Source: Fimbriimonadaceae bacterium
GTDB lineage: Bacteria; Armatimonadota; Fimbriimonadia; Fimbriimonadales; Fimbriimonadaceae
Assembly (NCBI GenBank): GCA_019638775.1
Contig: JAHBTD010000002.1
Location: 186,001 to 250,000, forward strand
Length of the DNA stretch: 64,000 nucleotides
Reading direction: 5' to 3'
Within the stretch, counting starts at the first letter, position 1. Each line of letters begins with the position of its first letter. The notes beneath the pieces are model-generated. The model was not told the DNA's origin. It saw nothing but the letters and a program-made list of their open reading frames with translations, and ran no database searches. Shown piece by piece: positions 58,324 to 64,000 of this stretch. Made by a program: the position numbers and the translations under genes.

Positions 58324-59514
58324 TCACTTCAACCCATTCGCAATCTCATCGCAACCTACTCCAAGCGTCTTGCGGGCGATCTTGTCCAAGTCGGCCTTTG
58401 ATCCGATGAAGTGCATCGTTCGATGGACGTGCGTGATCGATCCACCGGGTTGCAAAGCTGCTGCCGCAGAAGAGGATTCGATTTCATAGAAAGGCCCAAG
58501 CGGCTTCTTTCCAGGCGCGGGCGGACCATCGTTGTAGCTGTTGACCACGTCGCCACCGTACGGATCAGCCTGCAACTCCCACATCGAATTCACGTAGTCG
58601 GTCACACCCTTTTTCTGCGTGTATTGTGCGACGGTGAGCATTCCTCGAACAGGGTCATAGCTCCCAATCACACCCTTTGACCGGTGTGGATTGAGGCCGA
58701 TCTTGCTTCGGAACTGCCCGTCAGCCTTAAAGTAGACCGCCTTATCGCTGACGCTGATACGGTCATCGGGGACCTTGCCAAAGTAGGTGTCGTTGACAAT
58801 CGGACCCATCGTGGATTCGTCTCCCGCGTTGTAAGGAACCACAACCGTTGTTGTCGAGGAGTGCTTCAGCATCGCCAAAATCCAGATCGAAAGCAAACCT
58901 GTGTCCTTCTTCCAAGCGTCGCTGCCGGTGTTCTTCAGTGTGTTGACAGTTTCGTAGGCCGCCACTTTCACGCCCGAACCCGGGGCAAAACCCAAAGCCT
59001 TTGTAACAGCTGAGGAGTTAAGCATCTGGACCTTCCGTGTGATATCCATATTGAAGGTCGTGCCCCAATAGTTTTGGAGGGATGCGCTTTTCTTGAAAGT
59101 GACCTGGCTTGCCGACTTGCTGGCAACCGGGTAGCTCACGGTGTCGATCAGTGGGGGTGTCTGCCAATGCTCCAGATTAAAAGGATCGCCACCCTTGAAG
59201 AAAACGGAGAACTGCCCGCCCTCCGGACCCAGCCAAAAGCGCTCCTCTCCACCAAACGCGTTCATATGCGGCACCAACTTCCCGCTCGCGATATGCTCGT
59301 AGTTGATCCAGCCGTTTCCAACACCCTTGGCAGCGTCAACGGTGCTGGTCATCACGCGGCCCTGATAGTCGGCGACAACAGCAACGGCAGCGTTCCCTTG
59401 TCGGAGAACGATGGTCGATTTGTACTTGCTAAGAAAGCGGACATCGTCCGCAAAGCTTTTGGGTGTATCCATGATGCCGAGTGAAGCGGCGATAAGTAGT
59501 GTGGACAGTGGCAT
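58324..59514 (-). CDS. Secreted protein, DUF6786-like
   Basis: A 396-residue exported protein: short signal-like N terminus (MPLSTLLIAASLGIM), then STIVLRQGNAAVAVVADYQG, VGNGWINYEHIASGKLVPHM, NAFGGEERFWLGPEGGQFSV, FFKGGDPFNLEHWQTPPLID and YDPVRGMLTVAQYTQKKGVT. This pattern matches proteins I recall labelled DUF6786 in Armatimonadetes and Planctomycetes; the galactose-mutarotase-like fold is a possibility. ATG at 59514 is preceded by GGAGGAAAG, so the longer frame to 59733 is rejected. Role unknown. Confidence 0.75.
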   Translation of the reverse strand: MPLSTLLIAASLGIMDTPKSFADDVRFLSKYKSTIVLRQGNAAVAVVADYQGRVMTSTVDAAKGVGNGWINYEHIASGKLVPHMNAFGGEERFWLGPEGGQFSVFFKGGDPFNLEHWQTPPLIDTVSYPVASKSASQVTFKKSASLQNYWGTTFNMDITRKVQMLNSSAVTKALGFAPGSGVKVAAYETVNTLKNTGSDAWKKDTGLLSIWILAMLKHSSTTTVVVPYNAGDESTMGPIVNDTYFGKVPDDRISVSDKAVYFKADGQFRSKIGLNPHRSKGVIGSYDPVRGMLTVAQYTQKKGVTDYVNSMWELQADPYGGDVVNSYNDGPPAPGKKPLGPFYEIESSSAAAALQPGGSITHVHRTMHFIGSKADLDKIARKTLGVGCDEIANGLK

Positions 59515-59590
59515 GCTTGCTTCTTTCCTCCAATCCCCTAACTTCGCGCTCGCGCAAGGGGATTCCTCCTTATCGTCGCATGGGCTCGGA

Positions 59591-59596
59591 TAGAAT
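59591..59596 (+). promoter_or_regulatory. -10-like TAGAAT for the DinB-like gene
   Basis: Ends 5 bp before the ATG at 59602. Confidence 0.45.
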
Positions 59597-59601
59597 GAAC
59601 C

Positions 59602-60078
59602 ATGCGTTACCAGGATCAGCTTGTGAAAGCGACCCAGAAAGCCCTCGACGATATCAGCCGCTCTGCATTGGCGGTCCCCCAGGATAAGGTCGATTGGGTG
59701 CCGATGGGGAACGCAAGATCGGTGCTCAGCCAAATGCAGGAGATCGCTATGTCAGCCGCGTGGATTCTGCCCATCGTCCAAAGGCGAGAATTGCCAGAGT
59801 TCGACGAACATGCACGCAATGAAATGGAGCGCACCCGCGCCTCTTACGATACGGTGGAGAAGTGCCTCGAGGCCGCGCAAGTAGGAACATCTGAGTTTTG
59901 CCAAGCGATAGCCGAGTTTCCCGAGAGTCGGCTGGACGAAGAAATGACGCTGCCGTTCGGGGGCGGAATGGTGATGACGATGGCCGATATTTTGGACCTG
60001 CACCGCTGGAATATGGTCTATCACCTGGGGCAAATCAATGCAATCCAGCTCATGCTCGGCGATACCGAAATGCACTAA
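59602..60078 (+). CDS. DinB superfamily protein
   Basis: A 158-residue four-helix bundle of the DinB/YfiT class, which often holds a metal with three His. Visible: SQMQEIAMSAAWILPIVQRR, MTMADILDLHRWNMVYHLGQ with two His spaced as in the family, ending INAIQLMLGDTE. The usual first His (in the second helix) is not obvious, so metal binding may be altered. It may be a thiol-S-transferase-like or unknown enzyme. It diverges from the DUF6786-like gene and its stop runs into a heptamer array. Confidence 0.8.
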   Translation: MRYQDQLVKATQKALDDISRSALAVPQDKVDWVPMGNARSVLSQMQEIAMSAAWILPIVQRRELPEFDEHARNEMERTRASYDTVEKCLEAAQVGTSEFCQAIAEFPESRLDEEMTLPFGGGMVMTMADILDLHRWNMVYHLGQINAIQLMLGDTEMH

Positions 60079-60087
60079 CTGGGGTAG

Positions 60088-60247
60088 CCAATAGCCGATA
60101 GCTGATAGCCGATCGCCGATCGCCGATCGCCGATAGCAGATAGCAGATCTCTGATCTCCGATTTCTGAAACTGATCGCCGATAGCTGATCACCGATAGCC
60201 GATCTCTGATCTCTGATCTCTGATTTCCGACAACTGATCGCTGACTT
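60088..60247. repeat. Heptamer tandem array, longest in window (about 23 units)
   Basis: About 23 units such as CCGATCG, CCGATAG, CTGATCT and CTGATTT, one slip of 6 bp at 60165-60170. It fills the whole gap between two convergent genes and touches the stop codon of the next. Confidence 0.9.
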
Positions 60248-60552
60248 CAAATATGCGCAGTGATGACCCAAGCCGTCCAGATCGTGACGTAAGCGATGCT
60301 TGCCAGAATCGCGGCTTTGCGCACGAACTCCCGATTTGTCTTGCAATAGTGGGCCATCACAAACCACGCCAAGACAAGAGTCATCCCCTTCACCGCCACG
60401 AAAAGCAATTCATTGCGCTCGATGAGTGGCTTCATCAGGGGGTTCAGCTCACTGATCATGCCAGCCGCATGAAGCCAAGCCGTCATCACCAGATCGGTGA
60501 AACCAATCAGCATGAGGAGAGCTATGCTTCGGGACGGAAAGAGTACACGCAT
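60247..60552 (-). CDS. DUF5658-like small membrane protein
   Basis: A 101-residue protein with three membrane segments: IALLMLIGFTDLVMTAWLHA, LLFVAVKGMTLVLAWFVMAH and ILASIAYVTIWTAWVITAHI, with SELNPLMKPLIERN between the first two, the N-P-L-M motif of DUF5658 proteins. Function unknown. The start (ATG at 60552, or GTG one codon before) overlaps or abuts the PBP4 stop, so it is translationally coupled to that gene. Confidence 0.75.
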   Translation of the reverse strand: MRVLFPSRSIALLMLIGFTDLVMTAWLHAAGMISELNPLMKPLIERNELLFVAVKGMTLVLAWFVMAHYCKTNREFVRKAAILASIAYVTIWTAWVITAHI

Positions 60553-60554
60553 CA

Positions 60555-61829
60555 CTATAAAATAGAAGCATAATTTGTGCCAGAAATCGGGGTCTCTTCA
60601 GCCAATTTCACAAACCGATCTGCAATCTCACGGGCTTTTGCAGAACTGCATGCGTAGTGGTTGAAGATCACACTCACAATGACCCGCTCCCCAGACTTCC
60701 TCGTCACATAGCCAGAGATCGCCGAGGCCATATCGAGCGTGCCCGTCTTGCCTTGAATACTCGAACCGGCAAGACGTGACCGAAGCGTTCCCTTTCCGGG
60801 AACGGCGAGACCCGCCCGCCAATCCTCAAACCATGGCTGCTTCTGCGCCCAAACCAGCAGCTTGACAACGCCACGAACTGTCAGATTGTTGTGCCTGCTC
60901 ATCCCGCTGCCATCGTCGGGCCGGACATCATTGGCCTCCCAGCCCACCGTCTCCACCAAGAACTTCTTGAGCCCTTGTTGCGCGGCTGGGTAAGGGTTGT
61001 CTTCCGCCGGCTTGCCTTGCTGCGTCGCCATCAAAAGCAAGTTCTCAGCATACAGGTTGTCGCTGATGGTCAAGCACTCAGCGATAATCTCTTTTAGCGG
61101 CTTGCCATCCAGCGTGAAGTCTGGCGCACGAGACGGCAATGAGTGCGACACAAAGAGCGGTCCGCCCAGGGCACGAGCAGCCGCCCTGTCAGGTTGGTTA
61201 AACGCGCAAGTCATCAGCTCCTTGCGTTCAGCAGGCAAGGGACCGCGCACCGTAACAATCTTTTGAAAGGGGTCGTACTCAGCACTGGCGGTGATACCGG
61301 GCAAAACCCTCAACCAGACATCCACAAAATCTGGAAGCGGCTCAACCTGTCCGTCGCTCGCCCAAACCTTGAACACGCCTTTGTCGATCGTGAAGGCTGT
61401 GACGGCGGCGGCGTAGTATTCCGGAAGATCGCCGTACTCCCAATTCGGTCCAAACTGCGGGCGGTATGCCTGCCGCACAAAAATCGGCATGATCTTATCG
61501 ATCCCCAACTTCTTCGCCGCCGAAAGAAGCTGCGCTGAAGTCATCGTCGGGTCGCCCGGCGCATCCACAATCACCCGGTCCGACTCCTTCCAGAATCTCG
61601 TCTTCGGCACAAAATTCGGCCCCAGCCGATTCATCGCAAACATGGTCGTTAGCAGCTTCTGATTGCTCGCCGGCATCACCCTTTGACCAGAGTTCCGTTC
61701 GTACAGAATCGTTCCGTCGGCCTTCGCCACAACCGCCGACACAAGAGCCCCCGAGAGCTCGGGCGCATCCAGAACGACATCGAATGGGGTGGAGTAGGCG
61801 ATGAGCGCGAACGTGAGCGATGCGAGCAT
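60555..61829 (-). CDS. dacB: D-alanyl-D-alanine carboxypeptidase/endopeptidase (PBP4, S13 family)
   Basis: A 424-residue S13 peptidase acting on peptidoglycan in the periplasm. Signal MLASLTFALIAYS; SxxK in VMPASNQKLLTTMFAMN (about 52-68); SxN in LTISDNLYAENLLLMA; KTG in SIQGKTGTLDMASAISGYV. The order and the large insert between SxxK and SxN (about 90-240) are those of PBP4/DacB. Start ATG has TATTCT 6 bp upstream. The following small membrane protein overlaps its stop codon. Confidence 0.92.
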   Translation of the reverse strand: MLASLTFALIAYSTPFDVVLDAPELSGALVSAVVAKADGTILYERNSGQRVMPASNQKLLTTMFAMNRLGPNFVPKTRFWKESDRVIVDAPGDPTMTSAQLLSAAKKLGIDKIMPIFVRQAYRPQFGPNWEYGDLPEYYAAAVTAFTIDKGVFKVWASDGQVEPLPDFVDVWLRVLPGITASAEYDPFQKIVTVRGPLPAERKELMTCAFNQPDRAAARALGGPLFVSHSLPSRAPDFTLDGKPLKEIIAECLTISDNLYAENLLLMATQQGKPAEDNPYPAAQQGLKKFLVETVGWEANDVRPDDGSGMSRHNNLTVRGVVKLLVWAQKQPWFEDWRAGLAVPGKGTLRSRLAGSSIQGKTGTLDMASAISGYVTRKSGERVIVSVIFNHYACSSAKAREIADRFVKLAEETPISGTNYASIL

Positions 61830-61835
61830 GTGTCA

Positions 61836-61841
61836 AGAATA
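61836..61841 (-). promoter_or_regulatory. -10-like TATTCT for dacB
   Basis: Ends 6 bp before the ATG at 61829. Confidence 0.45.
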
Positions 61842-61868
61842 CTCAGCACGACAGCATCACAGCCGCGA

Positions 61869-62864
61869 TTATTCTTCGTCTTCAAAGACCGGCTCAGCGA
61901 TGTGATCAAAAGCCGCGCTTTCGATATCGTTCGCCATCGCTTCGGCATACTCCCGCAGAAGCGGCTCGGGATCGTGTTTGGCGACTTTCCGAATTGCCGC
62001 GACCACCGACTCGCGCATCTGTTGGCTCCACTCAACCACATGAAAAAGGCCGTGAATGGCGCTGCGCCGCGCAATCCGTGATGGCGCATTCAAACAGTCG
62101 ATCAGCAACGGCCCGCCGATGGTTCCAGGCAAATGCCCCCCCACTACAACCCCCGCCTTATAGATCGTCCTCGCATAGTCGTCTTCGGCATCCCAAATGA
62201 GACTCCGTATCGCCGCCACGGCGGAATCGATCTCCTCTTGAGTCTTGCAGAAGCTGCTCATATCCTCAAACAAGTCGAGTACACACCATTGCGCAGATCG
62301 CCTGTTCGGGTGCTTGCGTCCGTTCAAAACAATGAGCAAAGCCGGAAGGAAGATATGATCGCTGCCATGAAGCTCGATAACGGTGCGGGCTTCATTTGCC
62401 ACGTCGCGGTCCGTGCAGTACAGCAGCTTCATCAGCGAAAGCGGGTCGAGCTCGCTGATATGCCCCTTAAATCTCGTGCTCATTCCGAGCGACTCTGCGA
62501 TAGCAAATTGACGGTCGAAGTAAGGTTTGCTGGTTTCTATCAGGTTTTGTGTCGCCTGTTCAAGGGTCTCGCCGCGTTCTTCGTGCCAAATATCGTCACA
62601 TCGCACAAACACCCCATGCGGCGTGCGCGCCACTTGCAGATCAAACTCCTCACCGTACATCTTTACGGTTGACGTCCCGCTCCAATCACTTCGCAAAACG
62701 TGATACTTGTAGCTGATCGGATGGGGAGGCCAATGAAAGGGCACCCGGTGTCCGGGTTTTACCGAGGTTGTGGAGCCGCCGTGGGCATCGACATACGCGT
62801 CGATGTATGCCTGCAAGTCTTTGGCGAGCTGTTCCGCCAGTTCAGCCGAGGGCGCATTGGGCAT
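61869..62864 (-). CDS. Soluble HEAT-like protein, hypothetical
   Basis: A 331-residue cytosolic protein. The first third (about 1-130) contains a helix (ELAEQLAKDLQAYIDAYVDA) and a beta-rich part (VARTPHGVFVRCDDIWHEER); the remainder (about 140-325) is alpha-solenoid with HEAT-like pairs such as LPALLIVLNGRKHPNRRSAQ and LLIDCLNAPSRIARRSAIHG. The C terminus is acidic. No family recognised; scaffold role is an inference. Start ATG has CATAAT 6 bp upstream. Confidence 0.75.
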   Translation of the reverse strand: MPNAPSAELAEQLAKDLQAYIDAYVDAHGGSTTSVKPGHRVPFHWPPHPISYKYHVLRSDWSGTSTVKMYGEEFDLQVARTPHGVFVRCDDIWHEERGETLEQATQNLIETSKPYFDRQFAIAESLGMSTRFKGHISELDPLSLMKLLYCTDRDVANEARTVIELHGSDHIFLPALLIVLNGRKHPNRRSAQWCVLDLFEDMSSFCKTQEEIDSAVAAIRSLIWDAEDDYARTIYKAGVVVGGHLPGTIGGPLLIDCLNAPSRIARRSAIHGLFHVVEWSQQMRESVVAAIRKVAKHDPEPLLREYAEAMANDIESAAFDHIAEPVFEDEE

Positions 62865-62870
62865 AGCTCT

Positions 62871-62876
62871 ATTATG
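62871..62876 (-). promoter_or_regulatory. -10-like CATAAT for the HEAT-like gene
   Basis: Ends 6 bp before the ATG at 62864. Confidence 0.45.
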
Positions 62877-62914
62877 CCGTTACGGAACCTGTGGGTGTCG
62901 AGTTGCACCTTCGA

Positions 62915-62954
62915 TAGCTGTGGAGTCGGGACTGCTCCCCCGGCCCCACAGCTA
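62915..62954 (-). terminator. Hairpin after the metalloprotease gene
   Basis: TAGCTGTGG (62915-62923) pairs with CCACAGCTA (62946-62954) around a 22-base loop, directly after the stop of the minus-strand metalloprotease. There is no clear T-tract, so termination is a guess. Confidence 0.4.
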
Positions 62955-62963
62955 CGTCCAGCT

Positions 62964-64000
62964 CTACCGACCGATCACCTGCGTCCGGTTCAAGAAACGG
63001 TCGATGGTCTCCTTCGTATCGCGTAGGTAGATGACGGTCATCGAGTCAAGCCCTTTGGGAGATTTCATCTGCGTTCCGTATCGAATCGAGAGCCGCCGAA
63101 GGCTGTCCGAAGCCAATATCCGAACGTCCTCGTTCACAGCTCCCTGCCCAGCCGATGCTTGAATGATAAGCCCATTGATGGCAAACCTCTGAAGATCACG
63201 GCGTACCGGAGCGATACTCTTGTTTTGCCCAACTTCCGAGAACACCGCCCCCAGCAGAGTCGCGAAGTGCTCCTCCAGAGTGTAGGCACCCTTTTGGCCC
63301 TTCGTCTTGTAAGCGTTCTCCGCGATCATATTCAACTTCTGAGCGCTCATCAGCGAAGCGTAAAGCAGGCTCTGCTGCTGCCCAATAATCTGCCGAACCG
63401 GCGCTGTCCAAGTGTTGTCCTCATAAGGTTTGTCCTCTTGTCGCAAGTTCAAAAGAACGCTTTCTGGAAGGTCAAGCGCAGTCGACGAGAAACAGTATCG
63501 AGCAATCATCTGAACTGCTTGCCGTTGGTCAGCGCTAGGTACGGGAGGCAGGGTCGCCGTCTGGCCTCGATCTCCCGCGAAGTTTCGATTGCCCGCAATG
63601 CCGCCGACGAATCGAGCGGCATATCGCCCCTCTCGGAATGTCCGAGCGATAGTGCCAAGAATGATCTCTGTGCGTTCGCCGTAGCTTTCACCCGGTCTCG
63701 GGAGCTGGGTGATCGCCCACTTGCGAACCTTGTCGGCAAGTTGTAGGTTCTTCGTGCTGAAGTTCAGCGGGTCCTTGGCGTCGTCAAACCGGACGGCGTA
63801 AGGATCGAAAGTATCCGCGTCCTCATCGGTCATAAACTTCAGGCCCGGCATCCCCGATTGCGACGCGATACGCGAAAGGAAGTATCGCTCACCTTCGGGC
63901 ATTGTCACGTTCGGGCCATCGACATAGCCGTACTTGATCGCCCACTTATCGTAAACACCGATGGTCGGAGAGAAGAAGTTGCCACGACCCTTCAGAACCG
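62964..64000 (-). CDS. DUF5117/DUF4953-type zinc metalloprotease, C-terminal part
   Basis: The frame is open to the window edge, so the start lies beyond 64000 and about 345 residues are seen. The fragment begins within FFSPTIGVYDKWAIKYGY and continues MPEGERYFLSRIASQSGMPG, LKFMTDEDADTFDPYAVRFD, DPLNFSTKNLQLADKVRKWA, the pattern that follows the HExxH catalytic site in DUF4953 metalloproteases of Planctomycetes, Bacteroidetes and Armatimonadetes. The HExxH itself should lie upstream of the window. Expected to be exported. The end is helical (VNEDVRILASDSLRRLSIRY). Confidence 0.75.
   Translation of the reverse strand, partial: VLKGRGNFFSPTIGVYDKWAIKYGYVDGPNVTMPEGERYFLSRIASQSGMPGLKFMTDEDADTFDPYAVRFDDAKDPLNFSTKNLQLADKVRKWAITQLPRPGESYGERTEIILGTIARTFREGRYAARFVGGIAGNRNFAGDRGQTATLPPVPSADQRQAVQMIARYCFSSTALDLPESVLLNLRQEDKPYEDNTWTAPVRQIIGQQQSLLYASLMSAQKLNMIAENAYKTKGQKGAYTLEEHFATLLGAVFSEVGQNKSIAPVRRDLQRFAINGLIIQASAGQGAVNEDVRILASDSLRRLSIRYGTQMKSPKGLDSMTVIYLRDTKETIDRFLNRTQVIGR

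Noticed and set aside
49881-60247. CRISPR-like regularity of short repeats
   Set aside because: Units are 7 bp and directly adjacent, with no spacers of 25-40 bp, and no cas genes are present.

Overview
The window looks like chromosomal DNA from a free-living, Gram-negative-type bacterium with moderately high GC. The best overall fit is the phylum Armatimonadota, Fimbriimonadia-like, but this is inferred from gene content and not from any rRNA gene. Supporting signs are a PEP-CTERM secreted protease, many lipoproteins and signal peptides, an outer-membrane beta-barrel protein, TatA, a polysaccharide ABC exporter, a DUF5117/DUF4953-type metalloprotease, and a paired quinate-5-dehydrogenase-like/acyl-ACP-reductase-like locus. 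No phage, insertion sequence, CRISPR array or rRNA operon was seen. One tRNA gene (tRNA-Glu, TTC) is present.

Layout. 1-5 kb: 3' end of ridA, a four-helix-bundle (S23/Avd-type) gene between inverted heptamer repeats, the quinate-DH-like/AAR-like pair, a HEAT protein and LemA. 5-12.5 kb: purL, a TPR protein, nadK coupled to an oppF-type ATPase, phoU and an FKBP. 12.6-21 kb: surface-polysaccharide genes (Wzm/Wzt exporter, three GT2 glycosyltransferases, an O-antigen-ligase/TPR protein) with greA and a lipoprotein between. 21-31 kb: LysM-SH3-NlpC hydrolase, tRNA-Glu, Nif3, DUF1385, a paralogous pair of small secreted coiled-coil proteins, a GNAT enzyme, and a leftward operon tatA - unknown - PqqD-like - ABC permease - ABC ATPase. 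31-41 kb: serine hydrolase, mutM, a Gfo/Idh oxidoreductase, an S9 peptidase, the PEP-CTERM trypsin, a probable selenoprotein with an in-frame TGA, and leuB. 41-50 kb: macro domain, PhyH and two paralogous TPR genes in overlapping order, a trmFO gene swollen by repeats, an AT-rich 817-residue unknown, and YqjF. 50-64 kb: SpoU methyltransferase, an outer-membrane protein, a MATE/ANKH-like transporter, purB, serine hydrolase, transaldolase, an SRPBCC membrane protein, DinB, PBP4, a HEAT-like protein and part of a metalloprotease.

Two genome-wide patterns stand out. First, spacers and gene ends carry degenerate tandem arrays with a strict 7-bp period (GATNNNN-type units), plus G-rich palindromes. 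In two places such repeats lie inside genes without breaking the frame: trmFO is about 180 codons longer than usual, and a glycosyltransferase carries a tandem 45-residue insert made of REPIN-like elements. Second, at 21 genes a -10-like hexamer (TANNNT or CATAAT) ends only 5-7 bp before the start codon, which suggests widespread leaderless transcription and helped choose starts.

The strongest single discovery candidate is 38758-39858: two same-frame segments of one thioredoxin-like protein separated by TGA in a Cys-Thr-TGA context, followed at a suitable distance by a small SECIS-like hairpin.
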